A stretch of DNA of 64,000 nt from Acidobacteriota bacterium (GTDB lineage Bacteria > Acidobacteriota > Vicinamibacteria > Vicinamibacterales > UBA2999). The translations under genes were made by a program, and so were the position numbers. The stretch covers positions 1-64,000 of the forward strand of contig JAEUQR010000005.1 in NCBI GenBank assembly GCA_016789705.1, in the 5' to 3' direction. The stretch's first letter is position 1. Each line of letters starts with the position of its first letter. Positions 51,609 to 59,827 of the stretch are shown in pieces. The notes beneath the pieces are model-generated. The model had not been told where the DNA came from. It saw only the letters and a program-made list of their open reading frames with translations, and ran no database searches.

Positions 51609-53677
51609 GCCCCGCGGCCTGGCGCGGTGACCCGCTGACCGTCGGCCTGGCGGGGCTCGTGGTCGCGGCGTATGCGGCGGTGCTCGTCGCCGTGAGCACG
51701 CCGCAGGACGCCCTCATCGGGGTGATCGTGCAGGCGGCGTTCGTCGCTCCCGGCGTCGCGATACTGGAGCGGATGGTCCCGCGTGGCGGCCGGTGGCTGG
51801 CGCTCGTCACGCTCGGCCCGGTGATCGGACTGGCGGCGAGTACGCTCACCTTGCTGGCGCTCTGGGTGGCCGGCGCACGCGGGCCGTGGCTCTTCGTGGC
51901 GGCGCCGGCCCTGGCGGCCCTGCTCGCGTGGCCGGCCGGACGCCTGCGGGAGCGGTGGCGCCTCGTGGCCGCACGCCCCGGAGACGCACGCATGCTCTGT
52001 GTCGTGCTGCTCGTCGTGCCCCTCATCGTGGGCGTGCCGTTCGCGCGCGTGGGCGCCATCACGCCAGAGGGCCGCGCCTACCGCCAGTACTTCACCGCCG
52101 ACTACGTGTGGCGCCGCGCGGTGGTCGCCGAACTTGCCAAGGGCGATGTCCTGCCGGCCAATCCGTACTACATCCACGACCCGCTGCATTACTACTGGCT
52201 GCCGCATCTCCTGAGCGCCCTCGAACACCGCTCCTGGCCGGACGTGGACCTCGACGCCCTGCTGTTGACGCGCACCGTCCTCGTGGATGCGATGTTCGTT
52301 ACGGCTCTGTACGGAATCGCGCGCTTCGCCGTCGAGGCACCCTGGGCGGCGCTTGCCGGCGTCCTGTGCGGGTTCCTCGCGACCAGTGCCGAAGCGTTGG
52401 CCGCCGTGTACGTTTTGTGGCGTGATCAAGCGCCGCTCAGCCTCGTCCGGTATCTGAACATCGACGCGATTAGCCGCTGGAACTTCGGCGGGATGCCGAT
52501 TGACGGCCTGCAGCGCATCCTGTGGTATCAGCCGCACCATGCCGCGGGGTATCTGCTCGGCATCCTCGGTGTGATGGCGGTGGCCCGGCGAAGGCGCGAG
52601 CGGGATCCCGCGGTGTTCGCCGTGGCCGGCGCGCTGTTGGCCGTGAGCACGCTCATCAGTTCATTCGCCGGCTTGATGTACACGACCGTGGCCGCGGCGT
52701 ACGAGGCGGTGGCCACGATGCGCCGGCGCGCCTGGTGGTCGGGTGTGAGCAACGCGGCCTGGTCCGCCCTGCCGCTGGCGATCGGCGCCGCGACTGTGAC
52801 CGCCCTGCACTACGTGGACCAGCCGCCCGACCACGACGCCGGCATCGTGCAGTTCGGGGTGAATCCCCTCGCCCTGCACCGCGTGTGGCTGGTGACGGCC
52901 ATGAGCGCTGGCCCGGCGCTCCTCCTCGGCGCGGCTGGCGCGCTCGTGGGTTGGCGCCGGAGGACCGGCGAACTATGGCCGTTCCTGGCGGTCGTACCGG
53001 TGGCGATGGCCTTCTACTTCTTCGTGGATATCCGCGATCACCAGGACGTCTACGTCGGCTGGCGCGTGGGGCATCTCACATTCCTCGCGCTCGTGCCGTT
53101 CATGGGGCTGGCCTGGGCCGGTGCGGCGGCGCTGCGGGGAGGTCGTCGCGCCGCGGGGCTGGCGGGGCTGGCGCTCGTGGTCGTGGTGGCGCTGCCGACC
53201 GTGGCGATCGATGTCTTCAACACGCAGGACATCGTGCCGAACGGGATGGGGCGCGCCTGGAAGCGCACGGAGGTGCTGACGCCTGCGGAGCTCGAAGGCC
53301 TGACTTGGCTGCGCGAGCACACCGCGCCGCGCGCCATCGTGCAGGTGGACACGGCCGCCCGCGGCGAGGAGATGTGGGCCTGCATCCCTGCATTCGCCGA
53401 GCGCCGCATGGCGGTCGGTCTGCCGCTCTCCATGGTGCCGCTGCGTAAGTACCAGGCGGGGGCCGCCCGCGTGCAGTGGCTCTACCACGTTGAGAGTGCA
53501 CATGCGGCGCACGAACTCGCCGAACGGTTCGGCATCGACTACCTCGTCGTGGGCCCTCCCGAACGGGCGGCACATCCCGGTGTCGAGGCGCGCTGGAACG
53601 CGGCCGCCGACGAACTGCCTGTCGTCTTCCACAACGCGGCGTTGTCGATCTACCGCGTGCGCCACGCGGGCACGTAG
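51605..53677 (+). CDS. Multi-spanning membrane protein, GT-C-like
   Basis: The 690-residue protein has about 12-14 membrane helices and a C-terminal soluble domain (about 550-690). An extracytoplasmic loop (DPLHYYWLPHLLSALEH) and conserved charged residues (FTADYVWRRAVV) resemble GT-C fold glycosyltransferases, which use lipid-phosphate sugar donors. The C-terminal part (LTWLREHTAPRAIVQVDT; RFGIDYLVVGPPE) matches the end of such proteins. It probably adds a sugar on the periplasmic side. The convergent flippase-like gene begins 2 bp after its stop. Confidence 0.75.
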   Translation: MSPAAWRGDPLTVGLAGLVVAAYAAVLVAVSTPQDALIGVIVQAAFVAPGVAILERMVPRGGRWLALVTLGPVIGLAASTLTLLALWVAGARGPWLFVAAPALAALLAWPAGRLRERWRLVAARPGDARMLCVVLLVVPLIVGVPFARVGAITPEGRAYRQYFTADYVWRRAVVAELAKGDVLPANPYYIHDPLHYYWLPHLLSALEHRSWPDVDLDALLLTRTVLVDAMFVTALYGIARFAVEAPWAALAGVLCGFLATSAEALAAVYVLWRDQAPLSLVRYLNIDAISRWNFGGMPIDGLQRILWYQPHHAAGYLLGILGVMAVARRRRERDPAVFAVAGALLAVSTLISSFAGLMYTTVAAAYEAVATMRRRAWWSGVSNAAWSALPLAIGAATVTALHYVDQPPDHDAGIVQFGVNPLALHRVWLVTAMSAGPALLLGAAGALVGWRRRTGELWPFLAVVPVAMAFYFFVDIRDHQDVYVGWRVGHLTFLALVPFMGLAWAGAAALRGGRRAAGLAGLALVVVVALPTVAIDVFNTQDIVPNGMGRAWKRTEVLTPAELEGLTWLREHTAPRAIVQVDTAARGEEMWACIPAFAERRMAVGLPLSMVPLRKYQAGAARVQWLYHVESAHAAHELAERFGIDYLVVGPPERAAHPGVEARWNAAADELPVVFHNAALSIYRVRHAGT

Positions 53678-53679
53678 GA

Positions 53680-54636
53680 CTAGCGCGGCGGCACGGCCGT
53701 GGCGTGCGCCGGCGGCCGGCGCAGCCACAACACGAGGCCCGGCAGGTTGCCGGCGAGCCCCGTGAGCACGATGAGCGTCGAGAGCGCGAACGACGCCGCG
53801 TCGGGCACGCCCATCGGCCTCAGCAGCCACACGATGATTCCCTGCGGCACACCGAAGCCGCTCACGGAGATCGGCAACAGCAGCATCAGCAACCCGAGCG
53901 GCATCACGAGCAGGTAGTAGGCGAAGGGCACGGTGAGACCCAGGCCCAGGCCGAGCACGTAGGCCTGCACGATGCGCAGCACCTGCACGACGAGCGACCA
54001 GGCCATAACGTGCACGAGGGCGCCGCGGTGCCCCCGGTAGTGCGCCACGGCGTCGGCCAGGCGGAGCAGACGCCGCTCGACGGGGCCGGAATGGCGATGC
54101 GCCGGGAGCGCGGCGCGCAGCAGGGCGTCGCCCCAGAACGCCGCCACGCACGCCGCACCCACGCCCGCCACCGCCGCCACGAGGCGCAGCGGATCGAGGC
54201 CGTCGAGCGTCCACGCGGCCAGGCCTGCGGCACCCATCGCGGCGAGCGACAGGATGCCCAGCATGCGATCCACGACCACGGAGGCGAGGGCATCGCCGAG
54301 CCGCGCCGTGACCTGCGAGAGGCCCCACGCGCGGGCGGCATCGCCGCCGACGCCCGCCGGCAGGAAACTGCCCACGAACGAACTCATGAGGAAGAGCCGC
54401 GCCGCGTCGGTGGTTGCGATCCGGATGTTCGCCGCACGCAGCAGCAGCACCCAGCGCCAGATCATGACGGCGCGGTCGATGGCCACGAGGCCGAGTACCG
54501 CCGCGAGGTGCCACCGCGACACGCTGGCCACGGCGGCGACCGCCGCCCGCATGTCGATGCGCGTGGACATCCACGCCAGGATGCCGGCCGTGATGGCGGC
54601 GCGCAGCCACCAGGAGCCGGCCAGGCGCCCGAGCAA
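53680..54636 (-). CDS. Flippase-like LPG-synthase transmembrane domain protein
   Basis: The 318-residue protein has about eight membrane helices and the MprF/AglD-type signature: SSFVGSFLPAGVGGDAARAW and SVSGFGVPQGIIV. Such proteins without the catalytic synthase half are thought to move lipid-linked substrates across the membrane. TTG 54636 is the apparent start, 2 bp after the methyltransferase stop, so they are one operon. A second protein of this family lies at 58750-59712. Confidence 0.85.
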   Translation of the reverse strand: MLGRLAGSWWLRAAITAGILAWMSTRIDMRAAVAAVASVSRWHLAAVLGLVAIDRAVMIWRWVLLLRAANIRIATTDAARLFLMSSFVGSFLPAGVGGDAARAWGLSQVTARLGDALASVVVDRMLGILSLAAMGAAGLAAWTLDGLDPLRLVAAVAGVGAACVAAFWGDALLRAALPAHRHSGPVERRLLRLADAVAHYRGHRGALVHVMAWSLVVQVLRIVQAYVLGLGLGLTVPFAYYLLVMPLGLLMLLLPISVSGFGVPQGIIVWLLRPMGVPDAASFALSTLIVLTGLAGNLPGLVLWLRRPPAHATAVPPR

Positions 54637-54638
54637 GA

Positions 54639-55373
54639 CTAGCGGCCCCCTTGCGGTTTCCGCGCGACGAACGTGAGCGTCTCGAAGAGGTTCTTGCGGA
54701 TCTTGAAGACGAGCTCCGTCGTGCCCGTATGGCGCGACAGCGCGTCCACCCCGGGGATGTTCACGAGCAGCGCGGCGGCGGCCAGCGCGTCGCGGCCGAA
54801 GCCGGTGGCGAGGCCGATGGCCCGTTCGACGTGTTGCACCTCAAGGCCGCCGTCGTTGAAGAGCTGCCGCACGCGGCGTTCGGTCGTGACGAAATTGTGC
54901 GTGTAGTCGACGTCCCAGAAGAACGTGCGTTCCTTGAGGTAATCGGGCACCACCACGAAGAGCACGCCGCCGGGCCGCAGCACGCGCAGCGCTTCGGCGG
55001 TGAACTGCCGCGCCTGTTCGATGCCGTTCATGTGCTCGAGCACCTGGTCGGCGTAGACGACGTCCACGCTGGCGTCGGGCACCGGAATCGGCGGCGCCCA
55101 CGACTCGATGACGGCCAGGCCCTTGCTGCGCAGCACCTCGATGAGGATGCGGCTGGCTTCAATCGCCGTGTAGCGCCAGCCCGCGGCCACCGCCTGCTCG
55201 GCGAGCGTGCCGTGTCCGGGGCCGACCTCGACCATGTCGCCCGGCGCCGGCTTGTAGCGGTGGAGCAGCGCCAGCCGGTGCTGCTCGATGCGGCTGCGCC
55301 GCCCGCTCCCGTAGCCGGTGAGCTTCTTCTCCGAGAACGATTTGTAGAAGGTGTCCTGCTGCTCGTCGGCCAC
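54639..55373 (-). CDS. SAM-dependent methyltransferase
   Basis: The 244-residue protein has motif I VEVGPGHGTLAEQAV, the acidic TAIEAS and DVVYADQVLEHMNG, then VLRPGGVLFVVVPDY. It is Methyltransf_11/23-like. The N-terminal FYKSFSEKKLTGYGSG is typical of methyltransferases in polysaccharide loci. GTG 55373 follows GAGGG. It is upstream of, and coupled to, the flippase-like gene. Confidence 0.85.
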   Translation of the reverse strand: MADEQQDTFYKSFSEKKLTGYGSGRRSRIEQHRLALLHRYKPAPGDMVEVGPGHGTLAEQAVAAGWRYTAIEASRILIEVLRSKGLAVIESWAPPIPVPDASVDVVYADQVLEHMNGIEQARQFTAEALRVLRPGGVLFVVVPDYLKERTFFWDVDYTHNFVTTERRVRQLFNDGGLEVQHVERAIGLATGFGRDALAAAALLVNIPGVDALSRHTGTTELVFKIRKNLFETLTFVARKPQGGR

Positions 55374-55401
55374 GTGCCCTCGCCGTGAATGTACAAGAAA
55401 A

Positions 55402-55429
55402 CGGGCGACAGCGGCACCGCTGTCGCCCG
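55402..55429 (-). terminator. Intrinsic terminator of the first paired lipoprotein gene
   Basis: A perfect 13-bp stem (CGGGCGACAGCGG / CCGCTGTCGCCCG, minimal loop) is followed on the reverse strand by TTTTCTTG. It starts 25 bp after the stop at 55455 and is the clearest Rho-independent terminator in the window. Confidence 0.85.
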
Positions 55430-55454
55430 GGATGTGACGCGCCCTCGGAACGTG

Positions 55455-56315
55455 CTAGGGCAGGCGCGACAGCGTGCTGGCGCGCGGCGGATAGATCTGC
55501 TGGACGCTCGGCAGGCGGCCGATGTAGCTCGGCGACCACACGGGGTTGGAGCCGCCGATGCCGCCGATGAGGTCCCACGCATCGCGGGTGTCGCAGCGGG
55601 CGATGACGTCGTCCGACTGCGGACGGCCGGGGCCGCCGTTCTTGATGCACCAGCCGGCGTCGGGGCCGCGCGGGTTCCACTTGCCGTGGCCGTAATGGAG
55701 CGCCGCCACCGCGGTTTCGAGGTACAGGTTCAGCGTGTCGCGCGACGAGCGGCCGGTCAGATCCCAGCGGCCGGCCTGATAGATCGCGAACAGGATGTCG
55801 TACGCCTCGTTGAAGCTGATGTTGCGCGGCGGGCCGACGTTGTCGCCGGTGCCGAGCACGACGCGCTGCGGCGTCTTGAACGACCACACGGACGACCAGG
55901 GACCGGCTTCCCCCGAGAACTCGGCCCGGACGCGCCAGCGGTATTCCGTGTCGAAGGCCAGGTCAGCCTCGGCGGCGAGCGACGTCTGGCCGCTCCCATC
56001 CTGGGCCACCGCGAACTCGCCGATGACCGCGCCGGCGGCGTTGAATACCTGCACGCGGTACGACAGGGCGACACTGGTGAAGCGCCCCGTGGCGTTCCGG
56101 AAGGTCACCGTGGGACGCACCGAGTCGGCCACGGCGCCATCGGCGGGGCTCACGGGCACGGGGGCCGAGACCTTCAGGGTCGAGCCATCGGGGTTCGCAG
56201 CCGTCGAAGTCTCGGTCGCCGACGGCGACATCGGGCTTTCGGGATTCTGCGCGCAGGCGGCGGTGAAGACCACAAGGGCCAGGCCCGCTCCCAGGCGAAA
56301 CATTCGTCGATCCAT
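55455..56315 (-). CDS. Lipoprotein with Fn3-like domain and conserved C-terminal domain (paralogue A)
   Basis: The 286-residue protein has lipobox VVFTAAC (lipid Cys at 21) and a fibronectin-III-like beta-sandwich (about 45-150: PADGAVADSVRPTVTF, YRWRVRAEFSGEAGPWS). A C-terminal domain of about 95 residues follows. That domain shares with the protein at 57379-58569 the segments AVAALHYGH, GPDAGWCIKNGG, GRPQSDDVIARC, RDAWDLIGG and YIGRLP. Two Cys, several His/Asp and many Gly are conserved, so it could be a metal site, disulfide-bonded domain or catalytic domain; I do not recognise it. It probably faces the periplasm or cell surface. GAGGAG precedes ATG 56315. Confidence 0.8.
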   Translation of the reverse strand: MDRRMFRLGAGLALVVFTAACAQNPESPMSPSATETSTAANPDGSTLKVSAPVPVSPADGAVADSVRPTVTFRNATGRFTSVALSYRVQVFNAAGAVIGEFAVAQDGSGQTSLAAEADLAFDTEYRWRVRAEFSGEAGPWSSVWSFKTPQRVVLGTGDNVGPPRNISFNEAYDILFAIYQAGRWDLTGRSSRDTLNLYLETAVAALHYGHGKWNPRGPDAGWCIKNGGPGRPQSDDVIARCDTRDAWDLIGGIGGSNPVWSPSYIGRLPSVQQIYPPRASTLSRLP

Positions 56316-56518
56316 TGGTCAGTCACTCCTCGAACGATGGCGGACCGGACCCGGTCCAGAGACCCTTGATGATACCCCACGGGCCGGAACTTGTCTGTGC
56401 TATTTCGGCCAGTCCTGCGCGGCCGTGTTACCATCCGACGTCTGCCACACCAGACGAACATCCCCTGTGTGGTCAGAGTTCCGGCGCGAGGCGCCACTTC
56501 GTGGGAGCGGAGACGACG

Positions 56519-57271
56519 ATGCGATTGGTAACGGCTTTGGTGATGGCGGGCCTCCTGGCGGCGGCGAACGACGCGGCGGCGCAGAGTGATGAGTCGCGTT
56601 TCTTCCTGTCGGTGAGTGGCGCGTTCGAGCCGGGCACCCAGACCTTTGCCGACAACGGCACGTTCAGCCTCTACGACGAGACCGGACGGCTCAACGTGAG
56701 CAGCGACGACGTGTCGAGCGGCGCGGTGCTCGACTTCGGCGTCGGCGCGCGCGTGGCGGGCAATTTCACCCTCGGCGCCAATTTTCACCGCACCTCGGGC
56801 CTCGGCGAAGTCTCGGTCTCCGGCCAGGCGCCGCACCCGATCTTCTTCGACCGGCCGCGCTCGTTCTCGGCCACCGTGCCCGACATGAAGCGCACCGAGC
56901 AGGCGCTGCACCTGAGCGTCGGCTACCGCCTGGCGCTTGGTGAGAAGTTCGACGTGCACATCTACGCCGGTCCGTCGCAGTTCCGCTTCTCGCAGGACGT
57001 GGTGAACGCCGTGGTGATCACGGAAACCGGCGGCGCCTTCACAACCGTGAACGCCACCAACGAGACCACGACCCGCAAGGCCAACGCGTGGGGCGGCCAC
57101 GTGGGCGCCGACGTGTCCTATCCGCTCTACCAGTCGGGCAACACGAGCTTCCGCCTTGGCGGCTTCGTGCGGTACGCCGAGGCCTCGTCCGAGTTCCTCG
57201 TCGTCAGCGACACGGTGACGACGAAGGTGGGCGGCGTGCAGATCGGCGGCGGTCTCCGCGTGCGCTTCTGA
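56519..57271 (+). CDS. Outer-membrane beta-barrel protein
   Basis: The 250-residue protein has a signal peptide (VMAGLLAAANDAAAQS). Amphipathic strands follow (FFLSVSGAFEPGTQ, VLDFGVGARVAGNFTLGANF, HLSVGYRLALGEKFDVHIYAG), and it ends in phenylalanine (GGGLRVRF). It is about eight strands, like OmpA-N/OmpX-type barrels. Its position between the two paired lipoproteins, divergent from one and convergent with the other, suggests a functional link. GGAGCGGAG precedes the start. The 203-bp divergent gap (56316-56518) shows no sure promoter. Confidence 0.8.
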   Translation: MRLVTALVMAGLLAAANDAAAQSDESRFFLSVSGAFEPGTQTFADNGTFSLYDETGRLNVSSDDVSSGAVLDFGVGARVAGNFTLGANFHRTSGLGEVSVSGQAPHPIFFDRPRSFSATVPDMKRTEQALHLSVGYRLALGEKFDVHIYAGPSQFRFSQDVVNAVVITETGGAFTTVNATNETTTRKANAWGGHVGADVSYPLYQSGNTSFRLGGFVRYAEASSEFLVVSDTVTTKVGGVQIGGGLRVRF

Positions 57272-57301
57272 CACGTTCGCGGTTCACACGCGGTACACGA
57301 T

Positions 57302-57337
57302 TCGGGCCGGCCTGGTCAGGGTGACCAGCCGGCCCGA
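57302..57337. terminator. Bidirectional hairpin between barrel and lipoprotein B
   Basis: CGGGCCGG plus CTGGTCA pair with TGACCAG plus CCGGCCCG, a 15-bp stem with one bulged C and a 3-4 nt loop. It lies 30 bp after the barrel stop and 42 bp from the convergent lipoprotein stop. Confidence 0.65.
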
Positions 57338-57378
57338 GTCATGTACGGCGAGCCCGCAAGTGGGCGTCGATGCTGGCG

Positions 57379-58569
57379 CTACGGCAGGGCAGAGCGCGGT
57401 GGGGCGTAGACGTTCTGGTCGCCCGGCAGGCGCCCGATGTAGTCGACGTGGAACGAGTAGCCGTTGGCGCCGGCACCGCCGATGAGATCCCAGGCGTCGC
57501 GCGAGTTGCAGCGCACGATGACGTCGTCCGACTGGGGACGGCCTGAACCGCCGTCCTTGATGCACCAGTTCGCGTCCGGTCCCTTCGGGTTGTAGCGGCT
57601 GTGGCCGAAGTGCACCGCCGCGACAGCGCCGGCGAAGAACCGGTTGCGGCTGTCGCGCGAGGAACCCGAGCCGAGGTTCGCGCCCGTGCCGTCGTGCACC
57701 GCGCGGATAATGGCCGCCGCTTCGTTGATGTCGATGGAGCGGGCCGCGCCGACGGTGCCGCCACCGCCGCCGCCCGTGCCGCCGCCAGTCGGCGGGGCCG
57801 GCCCTGCGACGGGCGCATTCGGCGTGCGGAAGGCCGCCCAGTTGGAGCGCGGGCTCTCGATGGCGCCGTTCGTGGCGTAGGCGCGCCAGTAGAGGGTGGT
57901 GGCATACGGCGCCGCGCTGCCGGAGGCGATCGTGGTCGTCGACCCCGAGCCCACGCTCGTGCTGAGCACGGCGGCGACGGCGCCCGGGTCCGGCAGCGTG
58001 GCCACTTCGAAGCGGTAGATCACGGGGCCGGCCGGACCGGAGATGCGGCCGTTGCGCACGACGAACTGCGGCGTGGTGGTGTCGATCTGGCCGATCGGCG
58101 CAATGGGAAGCGGCGTTTCGATGATGACCGGCTCGGCCAGCGTGAAGCTCGCCGCCGCCGACCACGGGCCGGTATTGGCGCCGTCGAAACTCCGCGAGCG
58201 CCAGTAGTAGGTGCCGGCGGTCGTGAGCGCCAGGTTCATCGTGTAGCTTGTTCGGCCGTTCGGCCCCGGGTCGATGCGATCGGCGTTGTGCACGATCGTC
58301 TGGAAGCCGCTGTCGGAGGCCAGCTGGAACTGGAGATACAGCGGCCGCACGCCGGACGTGCTGGCGTTCTCGATGAGGAACCGGAAGGGCTGCTGGGTGG
58401 TTTCGAGCGTCTGGCCCACGGCCGGCTCGAGCGGCTTGGGCGCCGTGATCGACACGCCCGGGATCGGTCCGGCGATGTCAGGGCTGAGAGGGTTGGCGCT
58501 CTTCGATTGCTGGCAGCCGGCCGCAATCAGCGCGACCAGACCGATTCCCACGGCTCGTACGACACACAT
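57379..58569 (-). CDS. Lipoprotein with Ig-like domains and conserved C-terminal domain (paralogue B)
   Basis: The 396-residue protein starts MCVVRAVGIGLVALIAAGC (lipid Cys at 19). Two beta-sandwich domains follow (about 40-150 and 155-270: TYYWRSRSFDGANTGPWS, TTLYWRAYATNG) and a Gly-rich linker. The same C-terminal domain as paralogue A follows at about 300-396 (AVAAVHFGH, GPDANWCIKDGG, GRPQSDDVIVRC, RDAWDLIGG). GGGAGA before ATG 58569 fixes the start. The 180 bp upstream contain no gene. The domain is kept far more strictly than the rest of the protein, which points to a specific function. Confidence 0.8.
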   Translation of the reverse strand: MCVVRAVGIGLVALIAAGCQQSKSANPLSPDIAGPIPGVSITAPKPLEPAVGQTLETTQQPFRFLIENASTSGVRPLYLQFQLASDSGFQTIVHNADRIDPGPNGRTSYTMNLALTTAGTYYWRSRSFDGANTGPWSAAASFTLAEPVIIETPLPIAPIGQIDTTTPQFVVRNGRISGPAGPVIYRFEVATLPDPGAVAAVLSTSVGSGSTTTIASGSAAPYATTLYWRAYATNGAIESPRSNWAAFRTPNAPVAGPAPPTGGGTGGGGGGTVGAARSIDINEAAAIIRAVHDGTGANLGSGSSRDSRNRFFAGAVAAVHFGHSRYNPKGPDANWCIKDGGSGRPQSDDVIVRCNSRDAWDLIGGAGANGYSFHVDYIGRLPGDQNVYAPPRSALP

Positions 58570-58749
58570 GGCGATTCTCCCGAGAGACAGGCTGACCAGC
58601 AGGCGACGTCGGCGAGCCCCGTGGGAGGTGGAGGCCCGGCCAATCGACACAAGTCCGGCACCCCGTCTTATCGGCGGCACTGCACAGGACTTTACAGGGG
58701 CGGCGGCGGGCGCCCGATGCGCCGTACGGCTCAGGTGGAGGGGCCGCGG

Positions 58750-59712
58750 TCAGTGCCGTCGGAGCAGGAAGAGCGCGCCGCCACCGAGCGAGAACAGCAT
58801 GATGAGCGCGGCGCCGAGGAGCGACACGGCGACGGCGGCTTCGACGGTCATGCCGAAACGCACGAAGAAGAAACTGAAGACCGCCTCGCGCAGGCCGAAG
58901 CCGTTGATCGAGACCGGGGCCATCTGGATCACCATCGCCACCGGGACGAGCACGCCGGCCATCACGAAGGGCAGCGGGATCGCCAGGCTGCGCGCCGTGA
59001 GCGTGTAGAAGGCCACGATCACACCCTGCACGAGCACGGCACCGGCGAGCGCTCCGGCGAGCGCCGAGGGACGTGCGCGGAACCGCGCCAGCGTCTCCTG
59101 CAGGGTGACGAGTCGTTCAACCACCCAGGGATGGCCGAGGGCGCGCACCGGCGACAGCGCCAGGTCGACCACCGACGGGGCGAAGAACAGCAGCACGCAG
59201 AGCGCCAGCGTGGCCAGCGCGCCGATTTCGATCCAGAGGGTGCCGGGGATGTCGATGCCGACGGCCCGGGCCGAGAGGGCGCCGATGGCGCCGACGCTCG
59301 TGAGGGCGAAGAGGCCCAGCACGCGGTCCACGAAAATCACCATCGTCGCCAGGGTCTTCGAGCCTGCCTGTCGCGACGTGTCCGCGATGCGCACGACATC
59401 GCCGCCGATGTTGCTCGGCAGGAAGTTGTTGAAGAACAGGCCGACCCAGAACGACTCGGCGAGGGCCCTGACGGGCACGCGCACGTGCTGCGCGCCGAGC
59501 AGCACGTGCCAGCGCCACACGCTCACCGCGAGCACGAGCAGGTGCATCGACATGGCGGCGAGGATCCATGCGGGCTGCACCCGCCGGAACACGTTCCAGA
59601 GCGCCGCGAGACTGGTGTCGCGCAGGACGAATGCCATGAGGCCCACGCTCAGCACCAGCTTGGCCACGGCGGCGAGCAGGCGGCGGAGCGGATGGGGGGC
59701 GGCGTCTGACAT
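58750..59712 (-). CDS. Flippase-like LPG-synthase transmembrane domain protein (second copy)
   Basis: The 320-residue protein has eight or more membrane helices and the family motifs FFNNFLPSNIGGDVVRIADTS and MAPVSINGFGLREAVFSF. It is the same family as 53680-54636 but clearly diverged, and closer in motif to proteins encoded with polysaccharide genes. It probably moves lipid-linked intermediates or regulates their flipping. ATG 59712 is assumed; a GGAGG lies too far upstream to help. Confidence 0.85.
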   Translation of the reverse strand: MSDAAPHPLRRLLAAVAKLVLSVGLMAFVLRDTSLAALWNVFRRVQPAWILAAMSMHLLVLAVSVWRWHVLLGAQHVRVPVRALAESFWVGLFFNNFLPSNIGGDVVRIADTSRQAGSKTLATMVIFVDRVLGLFALTSVGAIGALSARAVGIDIPGTLWIEIGALATLALCVLLFFAPSVVDLALSPVRALGHPWVVERLVTLQETLARFRARPSALAGALAGAVLVQGVIVAFYTLTARSLAIPLPFVMAGVLVPVAMVIQMAPVSINGFGLREAVFSFFFVRFGMTVEAAVAVSLLGAALIMLFSLGGGALFLLRRH

Positions 59713-59809
59713 ACGGCGGGTGCTGACGGACCGACACCCGGCGTCTGGCCCAACCTCCGAGATATAGCATAAGTGTTGACAGGTCAGCAAGAAGCGGGAA
59801 CCGGGATGG

Positions 59810-59815
59810 TATGAT
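59810..59815 (+). promoter_or_regulatory. Extended -10 before the first GT4 gene
   Basis: TG-G-TATGAT (59807-59815) is an extended -10 whose end is 12 nt before GTG 59828. TTGACA lies 28 nt upstream, too far to be its -35. Confidence 0.5.
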
Positions 59816-59827
59816 TCCCTCTTCACC

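Noticed and set aside
59780-59815. TTGACA and TATGAT before the GT4 gene as one promoter
   Set aside because: The spacer is 28 nt, far outside the 16-19 nt range; the TATGAT is better read as an extended -10.
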